Shown here one piece after another: positions 10,469 to 18,766 of a stretch of 64,000 bases of DNA. A program made the translations under genes and the position numbers. Source of the DNA: JAVVHH01 sp963835135 (GTDB lineage Bacteria; Pseudomonadota; Alphaproteobacteria; Acetobacterales; Acetobacteraceae); the NCBI GenBank assembly GCA_963835135.1, contig CAWIEF010000003.1, positions 930,001-994,000 on the forward strand, read 5' to 3'. The notes below the pieces were generated by a model that did not search any database, was not told the DNA's origin, and worked only from the letters and a program-made list of their open reading frames with translations. Each line of letters begins with the position of its first letter. Within the stretch, counting starts at the first letter, position 1.

Positions 10469-11536
10469 CTAGGCGAACAAGTTCCGCGGACTCGCCTGCC
10501 GGAGCGCGTCGCCGAGCGCGGCGCCGGTCGCGGCGGCGTCGGCGCGGTCGCACTCCGTCGAGCGGCGCAGCAGGAAGCTGCCATCGGCTTTGGCGACGAG
10601 CCCGGTGATCCGCACGCGTCCCTCGGGCAGCAGCACCGCATGGGCGCCGATCGGCGTGTGGCAGGAACCGTCGAGCGCGCCGAGAAGAGCCCGCTCGGCT
10701 TGCGCCGCGACATCGGCGTCGGCGTCGGACAGCGCGGCGAGCAGGTGGCGCAGCTCGGTGTCGCCCTGGCGCGCGGTGATGCCGACGATGCCCTGGCAGG
10801 CCGCGGGCAGCATGGTTTCCGCGTCGATCGCGATGTCGACCTCGTGCTCGAGGCCGAGGCGGCGCAGCCCGGCCATGGCGAGCAGCGAGGCCGCGTAGTC
10901 GCCGCGGCGGACCTTATCGAGCCGGCCATGCACGTTGCCGCGGATGACCTCGACCTTCAGGTCGGGCCGGGCGTGCAGCAACTGGGCCTGGCGGCGCACC
11001 GAGCTGGAGCCGATCACCGCGCCGATCGGCAGCTCGGGATAGGGCAGCCCGGCGGCGTCGGAGGTGTCGCAGGCCGGGCCGAGGATCAGCACGTCACGGT
11101 TGTCCTCGCGCGGCAACACGCAGGCCAGCACGATGCCGGGGGGCAACTCGGTCTCGAGATCCTTCAGGCTGTGGACCGCCATGTCGATGCGGCCGTCGAG
11201 CATCGCCTCGTGCAGTTCCTTCGAGAACAGCCCCTTGCCGCCGACGTCGGCCAAGCGGACGCCCGACGCCTGGCTGCGGTCGCCGGTGGTGCGGATTGCC
11301 AGCTCCTGGAAGACTTCGAGCCCATGCAGGACCGGGCAGAACTTGGTCAGCCGCGCCAGGAACGCCCTTGTCTGGACCAACGCCAGCGGTGAGGCGCGGG
11401 TGCCGATCCGCAGCGGCAGCGACGGGGAATGCCGCCCCACCGTTTCGCGCGCCCGGACGATCTCGCCCATGGGCGCGTGCGCGGCCGGGCATGTCGCGGG
11501 AACCGCCTGCGCTTTCGGCTTGAGGGTCTCACCCAT
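10469..11536 (-). CDS. hemC: Porphobilinogen deaminase (hydroxymethylbilane synthase)
   Basis: HemC joins four porphobilinogens into hydroxymethylbilane in the tetrapyrrole pathway. The sequence shows LRIGTRASPLALVQT at the start of domain 1, GGKGLFSKELHEAML, SSVRRQAQLLHARPDL, and DGSCHTPIGA with the dipyrromethane-cofactor Cys near residue 285. I chose ATG 11536 because a GGAGGA lies about 6 nt upstream. A GTG at 11560 overlaps the tspO stop and is an alternative. Either way the protein has an N-terminal extension of about 45 residues before the family core. It is last in the aerR-ppsR-bchG-bch2-bchP-tspO-hemC run. Confidence 0.92.
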   Translation of the reverse strand: MGETLKPKAQAVPATCPAAHAPMGEIVRARETVGRHSPSLPLRIGTRASPLALVQTRAFLARLTKFCPVLHGLEVFQELAIRTTGDRSQASGVRLADVGGKGLFSKELHEAMLDGRIDMAVHSLKDLETELPPGIVLACVLPREDNRDVLILGPACDTSDAAGLPYPELPIGAVIGSSSVRRQAQLLHARPDLKVEVIRGNVHGRLDKVRRGDYAASLLAMAGLRRLGLEHEVDIAIDAETMLPAACQGIVGITARQGDTELRHLLAALSDADADVAAQAERALLGALDGSCHTPIGAHAVLLPEGRVRITGLVAKADGSFLLRRSTECDRADAAATGAALGDALRQASPRNLFA

Positions 11537-11552
11537 CTTCTCGTCCTCCGTC

Positions 11553-12032
11553 TCAGGCACTGAACGGCCCGTTCAATCGTACGATGGCCAGGTTCAGGAA
11601 CCCGGCAAACAACACCCAGAGCAAATACGGCACCAGCGCCCAACCGCCCGTCCGCGTGACGGGGAACACCAGCAGCATGAGCACCAGGATCGACAGCCAG
11701 AACGGCACGACCTCGGACAACGCCCAATCTGGCCGCCGCTGCCCGAAGAACAGCTCGCTCCAGAGCACGTTCAGCAGGGCGTTTAGGGCAAACAGCCCCA
11801 TAATCCGCAGCCGCCGCTCCCGATCGGCGATCCGATTCCACACCAGCACGCCGGCCAGCGCGGTCAGGCCGTAGATCAGCGTCCATACCGGCCCGAACAG
11901 CCAGTCCGGCGGCTGCCACGACGGCTTGTGCAGCCCGTAATACCACGGCCCGATCTGGGTGGCGGCTCCGCCGAGCAGCGCCACAACGAGGGCGCAGCTG
12001 GCGGCCGTCAAAACGGGACGGCTGATCCTCAA
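11553..12032 (-). CDS. tspO: TspO/MBR family tryptophan-rich sensory protein
   Basis: A 159-residue, five-helix membrane protein with the TspO core: WYYGLHKPSWQPPDWLFGPVWTLIY, NALLNVLWSELFFGQR and PYLLWVLFAGFLNLAI. In Rhodobacter, TspO (CrtK) is an outer-membrane porphyrin-related sensor that dampens photosynthesis gene expression under oxygen. The start is inferred as TTG at 12032, overlapping the bchP stop as TTGA. The next upstream in-frame starts lie well inside bchP. Its position between bchP and hemC fits a link to tetrapyrrole intermediates. Confidence 0.88.
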   Translation of the reverse strand: MRISRPVLTAASCALVVALLGGAATQIGPWYYGLHKPSWQPPDWLFGPVWTLIYGLTALAGVLVWNRIADRERRLRIMGLFALNALLNVLWSELFFGQRRPDWALSEVVPFWLSILVLMLLVFPVTRTGGWALVPYLLWVLFAGFLNLAIVRLNGPFSA

Positions 12033-13249
12033 GCGCGCGATCTTGCGCTGACCGGGCGTGACCGCGCGAGCCCGACCAGCTGCGCCATGTCCTTGAAGAA
12101 CACGCGCACATGCGCCATCGGGTCGCGCTTGGTGATCGCCTTGTTCATGTAGCTGTCCCAGGTCAGGCGCTGGACATCCTTGTCGCGGCACATCTTGACG
12201 AACGTCTCGCGCCGCTTGTCGTTACTATACCAGAACCATTGCATGAAGCCCAGCACCATGAACACCCGGCCGTGCGCCTTCATGAACCGCTTGCGCGCGG
12301 TGCGCAGCGACTTGGCCTGGCCGGTCTTGCACAGCAGCTCGACCGCGTCGGCGGCCAGGCGGCCGCCCAGCATCGCGTAGTAGATCCCCTCCCCCGACGC
12401 CGGCGCGACCACGCCCGCGGCGTCGCCGGCCAGGACGATGTCGCGGCCGTTGTCCCAGCGCTTCATCGGCCGCAGCGGGATTGGCGCGCCTTCGCGGCGG
12501 ATCGTCTCCAGGCCCGCCAACCCGGCCTGCTCGCGCAACTTGGCGACCGCGGGGCGCAGGCCGAAGCCCTTCTGGGCCGAGCCGGTGCCGATGCTCATCG
12601 TGTCGCCGTGCGGGAACACCCACGCATAGAAATCGGGCGACAGCGGGCCTTGGTAGTAGATGTCGCAGCGGCCCGGGTCGTAGTCGGCGGATTCGGCCGG
12701 GGCACGGACGATCTCGTGGTAGGCGAACACGTATTTGACGTGGTCGGCCCCCGGCACGCATTGGCGGGCGACGGCCGATTTGGCGCCGTCGGCCCCAATG
12801 ATGGCGCGCGTGCGGACGCTGGTCTCCTCGGTCGCGCCCTTCGGCGTGAAATGGATGCGGGCGACGCCGTCCGGGTCGCGGGTGACACGCTCGAAGCTTG
12901 CGTCGCGGCGTTCGGCGCCGGCGCCGGCGGCCCGCTCGCGCAGCCACTCGTCGAACGTCTCGCGGTCGACCATGCCGACATAGCTGTCGTTTGGGCCGCC
13001 CTCGATGGGCATGTCGGCCTCGGCGGCGCTGGGCGCGACGATGCGGGCCCCCCGGGCGCGAGCGACCATCAGGTGGTCGGGGATCGCGAAGTCGCGGATC
13101 AGGATTGGCGGCACCGCGCCGCCGCAGGGCTTGATGCGCCCCGCTTTGTCGAGCAGCAGGACCGAGCGGCCGTGGCCGGCGAGGTCGGCGGCGGCGGTCG
13201 CACCCGCCGGGCCACCGCCGACGATCACGGCGTCATAGGTATCGGTCAT
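12029..13249 (-). CDS. bchP: Geranylgeranyl (bacterio)chlorophyll reductase BchP
   Basis: A flavoprotein that reduces the geranylgeranyl tail of bacteriochlorophyll to phytyl with NADPH. The N-terminal FAD-binding motif is VIVGGGPAGATAAADLAG (residues 8-25). DIYYQGPLSPDFYAWVFPHG and VLAGDAAGVVAPASGEGIYY are the other conserved segments. At 406 residues it has family length. The ATG overlaps the bch2 stop as ATGA, and its own stop overlaps tspO. The order bchG-bch2-bchP is the usual purple-bacterial arrangement. Confidence 0.95.
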   Translation of the reverse strand: MTDTYDAVIVGGGPAGATAAADLAGHGRSVLLLDKAGRIKPCGGAVPPILIRDFAIPDHLMVARARGARIVAPSAAEADMPIEGGPNDSYVGMVDRETFDEWLRERAAGAGAERRDASFERVTRDPDGVARIHFTPKGATEETSVRTRAIIGADGAKSAVARQCVPGADHVKYVFAYHEIVRAPAESADYDPGRCDIYYQGPLSPDFYAWVFPHGDTMSIGTGSAQKGFGLRPAVAKLREQAGLAGLETIRREGAPIPLRPMKRWDNGRDIVLAGDAAGVVAPASGEGIYYAMLGGRLAADAVELLCKTGQAKSLRTARKRFMKAHGRVFMVLGFMQWFWYSNDKRRETFVKMCRDKDVQRLTWDSYMNKAITKRDPMAHVRVFFKDMAQLVGLARSRPVSARSRA

Positions 13250-14556
13250 CCCGTGGCTCCCAGTTGGAGTGCATTGAGGCGTCTTGGGGCGGGCTTGCCC
13301 TCGACGAACAGCCCTGCGGCCAGACGCGCGGCCAGCAGGAAGACGATGGCTTCCGCGACAAACACGGCGGCGTAGGCCAGCGCCGGCCGATCGAACAGGC
13401 GATGGGCGATGTCGGAGGCACCGGTGCCGAGCAGGCCGCCGGCGCCGAACGCCAGCGCTTGAGCGGCGCCCCAAAGGCCGATCCGCGTGCCGTCGCGGGC
13501 GCCGCGCCCCTCGGCGGCGAGGCCCAGCATGGCGCCGATGGCCGAGACCGCGAACGCGCCGTTAGCCACGCCGAGCGCAAACACGACCGGCCGTAGCGGC
13601 ATCTCGGGCACGATGGCGGCGAGCGCGAGCAGCAGGATTCCGCCCGCCGACGCGATGCAGCCGCCCATCGTCCAGGCCCGCATGACCCGGCCGCGGTATG
13701 CCCCGGCCCAGACCGTGACCACCGCGACCAGCGCCATCCCAGCCAGCACGCCACCATGCTGCAAGCCAGTGAGGCCGGCCGTCTGGCCCGGCGTGAGGCC
13801 GAACACGGCCCCGGCGAACGGCTCCAGCAAGAGTTCCTGCGCCGAATAGGCGAGCATGGAGACGAAGACGAACTGCGCGAACCGGCGCGACTGACGCTCC
13901 CGCCAGATCTCTGCGAGCGCCGGCAGGAACGGCGCCCGGGCGGCAGGCGCGGGCGCGGCAGCCGAGCCCTCGATCCGCCACACGGCAAACAGGGTCAGCA
14001 CCATGGCGATTGCGCCGACGCCGGCGGTGATCTCCAGCAGCCGCGCCGGCGAGAATGGGTCCAGCAACCGCGAGGCGACCCCGGCCGTTATTGCGATTCC
14101 GGCGATCATCATGAGCCAGAGGATCGTCGCGGCAGCCGCACGGCGGTTGGGGTCCACACGGTGCGCGACGAGCGTCAGCAGCGACGTTCCCGCTGCGCCG
14201 ACGCCCAAGCCGAGCGCCACGAAGCCGACCGTGGCCAACGCGACGCCCGCGGCCAGGCTCGCCGGCATCAGGCAAGCCCCCAGGGCTGCGACCAGCGCGC
14301 CTATCGCCATCGCCGCGATCCCGCCGACGATCCAGGGCGTGCGCCGCCCGCCCATGTCGGAGCCCCAACCCATGCGGGGCCGCAGCACCTGCACACAATA
14401 GTGCAGCGCCACCAGCGCGCCCGGCAGGATGGCCGGCAGCGCGAACTCGACGACCATGACCCGGTTCAGCGTCGACGTGACGAGCACGACGACGCTTCCC
14501 AGCGCCATCTGCACCAGCCCCAAACGGGCGATCCCGGCCCAGCTCAGCGCACTCAC
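13246..14556 (-). CDS. bch2: PucC-family membrane protein between bchG and bchP (Bch2/ORF428 type)
   Basis: A 436-residue protein with about twelve transmembrane helices of the BCD/PucC subgroup of the major facilitator superfamily. It starts LSWAGIARLGLVQMALGSVV and contains TLNRVMVVEFALPAILPGALVALH, which parallels LhaA in this same window. The start GTG overlaps the bchG stop (GTGA). Members at this locus are thought to help deliver BChl to assembling complexes or to organise late BChl synthesis. The exact role is not established, and nothing in the sequence settles it. Confidence 0.87.
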   Translation of the reverse strand: MSALSWAGIARLGLVQMALGSVVVLVTSTLNRVMVVEFALPAILPGALVALHYCVQVLRPRMGWGSDMGGRRTPWIVGGIAAMAIGALVAALGACLMPASLAAGVALATVGFVALGLGVGAAGTSLLTLVAHRVDPNRRAAAATILWLMMIAGIAITAGVASRLLDPFSPARLLEITAGVGAIAMVLTLFAVWRIEGSAAAPAPAARAPFLPALAEIWRERQSRRFAQFVFVSMLAYSAQELLLEPFAGAVFGLTPGQTAGLTGLQHGGVLAGMALVAVVTVWAGAYRGRVMRAWTMGGCIASAGGILLLALAAIVPEMPLRPVVFALGVANGAFAVSAIGAMLGLAAEGRGARDGTRIGLWGAAQALAFGAGGLLGTGASDIAHRLFDRPALAYAAVFVAEAIVFLLAARLAAGLFVEGKPAPRRLNALQLGATG

Positions 14557-15449
14557 GCCATACCACGCAGCGCGAAGGCGGCGACGAGCATGCCGACCAC
14601 GTAGAGCGTGGTCCCCGTCGAATTGTACCAGATCGCCTGCGCCCGCGGCGCACCGAGGAAGCGCGGCATCAACGCGAGCTGCGCCGCAAGCACCACGACG
14701 ATCCCGCAGGCAAGCAGCGGCGCCCCCCAGTGCAACAGCAGCGCGATCACGGCCACCTGCGGCAGCGCCATCACCCAGCATGCCAGCCCGGCCGCACGGC
14801 CCACCCCAAGGATGACCGGAAGCGACCGGATCCCGGTCTGCGTGTCGCCCTCGACACTCTTGAAGTCATTGAGCGTCATGATGCCGTGTGCGCCCGCGCT
14901 GTAGAGCAGCGCCATGGCGACGATGCGGGCGTCCGGCAGCGCGCCGCTCATCACGGCCGCGCCGGTGAACCAGGGCAAGCCCTCGTAGCACGCGCCGCAG
15001 GCGAGATTGCCCCACCAGCCATTGCGTTTCAGCCGGAGCGGTGGGGCGCTGTACGCCCAGGCCAACGCCAACCCGAGAAGCGCGGCGCCGAACGCCCACG
15101 GCCCCAGCGTGCTGGCGACGGCAATCGACAGGATCGTCCACGCGACCGCGATCCACAGCCCGGTCCGGCCCGGCAGCCGGCCCGACGGGATCGGCCGGCC
15201 CGGCTCGTTGATGGCATCGACGTGCCGGTCATACCAATCGTTGGCAGCCTGGCTCGTCGCACACACCAGCGGCCCCGCCAGCGCCACGCCGGCCACGGCA
15301 TAGGGCCACCGATCGGCCAGCGGCACGCCTGAGGACACGACGCCGCAGCCGAAGGCCCACATCGGCGCGAACCAGGTGATCGGCTTGAGCAACTCGAGCG
15401 CGGCCGACCAGTCGGTCCGCACTTCTGATGACGGGACGGTCGCCGACAT
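14553..15449 (-). CDS. bchG: Bacteriochlorophyll synthase (prenyltransferase) BchG
   Basis: A UbiA-family membrane prenyltransferase that esterifies bacteriochlorophyllide a with geranylgeranyl or phytyl diphosphate. The substrate motif NDWYDRHVDAINEPGRPIPS lies about residues 91-110 and a second Asp-rich loop is LNDFKSVEGDTQTGIRSLP. At 298 residues with about nine helices, it matches the family. Its ATG directly follows the ppsR stop (TAG|ATG), which puts pigment attachment under the same message as the regulator. Confidence 0.96.
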   Translation of the reverse strand: MSATVPSSEVRTDWSAALELLKPITWFAPMWAFGCGVVSSGVPLADRWPYAVAGVALAGPLVCATSQAANDWYDRHVDAINEPGRPIPSGRLPGRTGLWIAVAWTILSIAVASTLGPWAFGAALLGLALAWAYSAPPLRLKRNGWWGNLACGACYEGLPWFTGAAVMSGALPDARIVAMALLYSAGAHGIMTLNDFKSVEGDTQTGIRSLPVILGVGRAAGLACWVMALPQVAVIALLLHWGAPLLACGIVVVLAAQLALMPRFLGAPRAQAIWYNSTGTTLYVVGMLVAAFALRGMA

Positions 15450-16898
15450 CTACTCGGCTTCGGCCGTTTCGTCGGCGCCGGCGCCGAGATCGCCCAGCCC
15501 GTAGCGGCGCAGCTTGACGTAGAGGCTCTGGCGCGACAGGCCGAGCATTTCGGCCGCCGACGCGCGGTTGTTGCCGGTCAGCTCGAGCGCGGCCTCGATG
15601 CACAGGCGCTCGATCACCTCGGTCGCCTCGCGCACGAGGTCCTTCAGCGGAACTTGGCCGATCAGCTCGGTCAGTTGCTCGACCGAACGCGGCAGGGCGC
15701 GGGCGGCGGCCGGGTTGTCGCCGTTGCCGAGCCCGGACATGCGGGGCGCCACGTTGCGGATGGCGAAGCCGAAGCAGGGTTGGCCGCCGTTGCGGATCGC
15801 CACGGCGGAGATCTCGACCTGGACGGTGGTGCCCTCCTCGCCGCGGATCGTGCTGGAGAAGAACCGCACCGATCCGCGCTGGCGCAAATTGGCGATCAGC
15901 ACCGCGACGTCGACGCCCGAGGCGCCCACCCAATCGTCCAACGGCCGGCCGCGGGAGCTTTCCTCGTGGGCGATCTGCGCCATGTCGAAGAACGCTGCGT
16001 TGGCGATGATGACCCGGCCGTCGCCATCGGTGACGACGAACCCGTCCGGCGCGCGCTCGACGGCCCAGAGCAGCTTGGCCTTGGCGTCAGGCAACTCGGT
16101 CAGCGCCGTGTCGCCGTGCAGCGGGGCGATGCGGACCAGGAACAGCGCGTCGCCTTCCTGGCGGAAGAACGACGCCTTGATCATCATGTCGCGGCCGCCA
16201 CGGGTCTTGGCGATGATGTCGTCCACCCGGACTCCGGCGCGGACGGCGCCCAGATGCGCTTCGACGAGTGCGACGGCTTCGGGCGTGAACATGGCGGCGA
16301 GCGCGGCGCCGGGAAGGTCGTCTCCCGTCGCGTCGAACAGGGTGCGGGCGGCGGGATTGGCTTCGAGCACGCGCATGCGCGCCGCATCGAGGATCATGAC
16401 GGCTTCGGAGGAGAGCTGGAACAGGAGACGGTAGCGCGTCTCGACGTCGCGCATGCGGGAGTAGTCGCGCTCCATGCTCTGCTGCGCGGCGACGAGACGC
16501 TGCTGCAAGGCGGAGAGGTCGCGGAGGTCGCGCCCGAACGCCACGAGTCGGGTGCCCTCGAGGAGGACGCAACAATAGAGGATGGGGATGAAGCGGCCGT
16601 CGGGGGTGGGATGGTTGACGTGGCGCCAGCGCGTCTCGGTGTTGCTGCCAGCGTCGGCGATCAGGGCGGCGACCTTGGTGCGGCTATCGGGGGCGGCGAC
16701 GCCGGCGAACGGCTTGCCGGCCCAAGTCGCCGGGTCGCGCAGGTCGGCGGCGAGATCGTCGGTGCGGACCGCGACGTCGATGATGGTGCCGGCGGTATCC
16801 AGGACCAGGGTGATGTCCGCGACGGCCGCGATCAGGGCGGCGGCAGCCTCGGCGTCAAGATCGCCCAGGGCGGTCTTGGGGGATACGAAGCGCTTCAC
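15450..16898 (-). CDS. ppsR: Photosynthesis gene repressor PpsR (CrtJ)
   Basis: A PAS-PAS-HTH redox repressor. The C-terminal Fis-type helix-turn-helix is LTGNNRASAAEMLGLSRQSL, preceded by ERLCIEAALE with the Cys that corresponds to the C-terminal redox Cys of CrtJ. PAS segments include FGRDLRDLSALQQRLVAAQQ and VVTDGDGRVIIANAAFFDMA. I prefer GTG 16898 (MKRFVSPKTALGDLDAE), because this matches the known PpsR beginning and a GAGGGGAT lies upstream. A TTG at 17015 overlapping aerR would add 39 residues. The family binds TGT-N12-ACA pairs, several of which occur in this window. Confidence 0.93.
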   Translation of the reverse strand: MKRFVSPKTALGDLDAEAAAALIAAVADITLVLDTAGTIIDVAVRTDDLAADLRDPATWAGKPFAGVAAPDSRTKVAALIADAGSNTETRWRHVNHPTPDGRFIPILYCCVLLEGTRLVAFGRDLRDLSALQQRLVAAQQSMERDYSRMRDVETRYRLLFQLSSEAVMILDAARMRVLEANPAARTLFDATGDDLPGAALAAMFTPEAVALVEAHLGAVRAGVRVDDIIAKTRGGRDMMIKASFFRQEGDALFLVRIAPLHGDTALTELPDAKAKLLWAVERAPDGFVVTDGDGRVIIANAAFFDMAQIAHEESSRGRPLDDWVGASGVDVAVLIANLRQRGSVRFFSSTIRGEEGTTVQVEISAVAIRNGGQPCFGFAIRNVAPRMSGLGNGDNPAAARALPRSVEQLTELIGQVPLKDLVREATEVIERLCIEAALELTGNNRASAAEMLGLSRQSLYVKLRRYGLGDLGAGADETAEAE

Positions 16899-17011
16899 GG
16901 GTGCGAGATCCCCTCTATGCACGCCCCTGATGGCCGTCCCGTCGGCCGGAGCCACGTTTTCATTAGCGAAGCCCCGCGTTTGTTCGCGGCGAGATGTGTG
17001 AATGATGTTGG

Positions 17012-17932
17012 TCAAGACGACCCTGCCCGGCGTTTGAGCAGGGCCGCCGCGATCGCGACGGCTTGGGCACCGTCCAGCGCGGTGCCGTCGGCGCCGATCT
17101 CCAGCGCGAGGGAGGCGTCCTGCGCGAACGGCAGGCCGCCGACCATGATGACAATGGCCGGGTTTCGCGAGGCGCGGCGAACCGCGGCGATGTGACGCCG
17201 CGAGTCTTCGAGCAAAGCGTCATGCGACAGCGAGAAGCCGAGGAGGTCGATCCATTCGCCGCGCACCATCGCGTTGAGTTCGCCGGCATCGCTCACGGTG
17301 CCGGACCAGGTATCCCACCCCGCGCGGCTGAAGAAATCCGACAGCATCGAGAGGCCGAACGTGTGCTGCTCGCCGGGAAGCGGCAGCAGCATCGCGCGCG
17401 GTGCGCCGGGCGCCATCGATCCGGCCGTCGTGAAGAAGGCACGGTGCAGCGCCCGCATGGCGGTCTGCAGGTGGCCGATCCCGATGGTGACGTCGGCGAA
17501 GCTGCAGACGTCGTCGGTCCAGAACTGGCCGAGCAACACGGCCGTGGGCGTCAGCAGCTTGAGATAGAGCCGCTCGGCATCGGCACCGTTCTCCATCAGC
17601 CCGGTCACGAAGTCGACGACCTCGTGACTGGTCGCCTGCAGCGATAGCGAGGCCAGGCGCTCCACATGGGCGCTCAACCCGGCCGCCGGGGCGGCGCGCA
17701 GGCTGGAGCGCTGCAAAAGTTGCGGGATGACCTGAAGCTGGACCGCGCGGGTCAGGATGGCGCGGCGCTGCTGGGACCCGGACTGGGTGGCGGCCTGCGC
17801 TCCTCCGCGCAACGCGCCATCCCCCACCTGCGTCCCGACACCATCAATCCGCCGCAACCGCGGACTCGTCGGGACGGCGATGCCGTCGGTCGACCGATTG
17901 AGGGCAATGGAGTCGGGTGTCATTTTTTCCAT
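17012..17932 (-). CDS. aerR: Cobalamin-binding antirepressor AerR (PpaA)
   Basis: A 306-residue regulator directly upstream of ppsR. The middle has a helical AerR/MerR-B12-like cap, and the C-terminal Rossmann-like half has GEQHTFGLSMLSDFFSRAG near residue 205. The E-x-H-x-x-G there is the place where B12-binding folds carry the Co-ligating His. VIMVGGLPFAQDASLALEIG is the last strand-turn of that domain. In Rhodobacter, AerR bound to light-exposed B12 relieves CrtJ repression. The first 60 residues are polar and low-complexity. Its promoter lies in the 219-nt divergent gap shared with bchF. Confidence 0.9.
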   Translation of the reverse strand: MEKMTPDSIALNRSTDGIAVPTSPRLRRIDGVGTQVGDGALRGGAQAATQSGSQQRRAILTRAVQLQVIPQLLQRSSLRAAPAAGLSAHVERLASLSLQATSHEVVDFVTGLMENGADAERLYLKLLTPTAVLLGQFWTDDVCSFADVTIGIGHLQTAMRALHRAFFTTAGSMAPGAPRAMLLPLPGEQHTFGLSMLSDFFSRAGWDTWSGTVSDAGELNAMVRGEWIDLLGFSLSHDALLEDSRRHIAAVRRASRNPAIVIMVGGLPFAQDASLALEIGADGTALDGAQAVAIAAALLKRRAGSS

Positions 17933-17971
17933 CGGCTACGCTCCCGCATTTGATCGGCTAAACCCCCGGTG

Positions 17972-18005
17972 TGTCAACCGCGATTTACGTAACGCGCGCT
18001 TGACA
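17972..18005. promoter_or_regulatory. Two nested inverted PpsR-type sites between aerR and bchF
   Basis: Read on the + strand, TGTCAACCGCGATTTACG is a TGT-N12-AC(G) site. On the other strand, TGTCAAGCGCGCGTTACG is a second one. They face each other and share the centre TTACGTAA, making one 34-bp palindrome. PpsR/CrtJ binds TGT-N12-ACA, so each half differs only in the last base. The position, 40 nt from the aerR start and 147 nt from bchF, suits control of the divergent promoters. Binding is inferred. Confidence 0.72.
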
Positions 18006-18142
18006 CATGCTCCGGTGGGGACTTAGCGTCCGATTGTGCCCAGACGGACGAGTCAAGTCGCAGGGCAGGATCGGGGCCAAGGTGTGCGTCCTCGGAGCTC
18101 TTCGCGGCTCCAGAGTGGGACCGCAGACCGCCAGGGAGGCAT

Positions 18143-18160
18143 TGTCAAGAAATGTTTACT
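18143..18160. promoter_or_regulatory. PpsR-like half-conserved site overlapping the bchF start
   Basis: TGTCAAGAAATGTTTACT matches TGT-N12-AC(A) with one mismatch and contains the bchF ATG (18152). If real it would act at or just after transcription start, unless bchF uses a later start. It is weaker evidence than the palindrome upstream. Confidence 0.4.
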
Positions 18161-18766
18161 CGTGTTCTTGAGACCTTGCTGAATCAGGTGGATTCCTGCC
18201 CGTGGGCCGGCGCTGCGGGCCGGCATATCCCCACGCCCTTCCGCCTCTACACGCCAGCGCAGCGCCGCTTGCGCGATGCCTCCCACTGGACGCTGGTCCA
18301 GGGTGTGCTCGCCCCGGTGCAGTTCCTGGTCTTTCTGGTCAGCCTGGCCCTGGTGTTGCGGTTCTTGCTGACGGGTCAGGGCGAGGCCGCGGCGACCGGC
18401 TCGGTGATCGCAAAAACCGGGATGCTTTACCTCATCATGGTAACCGGCTCGATCTGGGAGCGGGAGATCTTCGGTAAGTATCTCTTCGCGGCGGCGTTCT
18501 TTTGGGAGGACGCCATGAGCATGGTCGTCCTGGCCCTGCACACCGTCTATCTGTTCGCGCTCTTCGGCGGCTGGCTCGACTCGCACGGGCTGATGCTTCT
18601 CGCCCTGCTGGCCTATGCCACCTACGTCATCAACGCGGGGCAATTCCTGCTCAAGCTGCGGGCGGCGCGGCTGGACGAGGCCCATTGGCCGGTCGGCGAG
18701 GCGACGATGCCGGCCGGCATGGGTCAGGGTGGCATGGGTCAGACCGGGGTCGGCCAGTTCTCGTGA
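18152..18766 (+). CDS. bchF: 3-vinyl bacteriochlorophyllide hydratase BchF
   Basis: BchF hydrates the 3-vinyl group of (bacterio)chlorophyllide on the way to the 3-acetyl group. The protein has YTPAQRRLRDASHWTLVQGVLAPVQ near the N-terminus, two strong hydrophobic helices, and SIWEREIFGKYLFAAAFFWEDA and MLLALLAYATYVINAGQFLLKL further on, all typical of BchF. At 204 residues it is longer than the usual ~170 because of an N-terminal segment and a Gly/Met/Gln-rich tail (MPAGMGQGGMGQTGVGQ). It is the first gene of the long bchFNBHLM-lhaA-puh-acsF-hemA transcript. Confidence 0.93.
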   Translation: MFTRVLETLLNQVDSCPWAGAAGRHIPTPFRLYTPAQRRLRDASHWTLVQGVLAPVQFLVFLVSLALVLRFLLTGQGEAAATGSVIAKTGMLYLIMVTGSIWEREIFGKYLFAAAFFWEDAMSMVVLALHTVYLFALFGGWLDSHGLMLLALLAYATYVINAGQFLLKLRAARLDEAHWPVGEATMPAGMGQGGMGQTGVGQFS

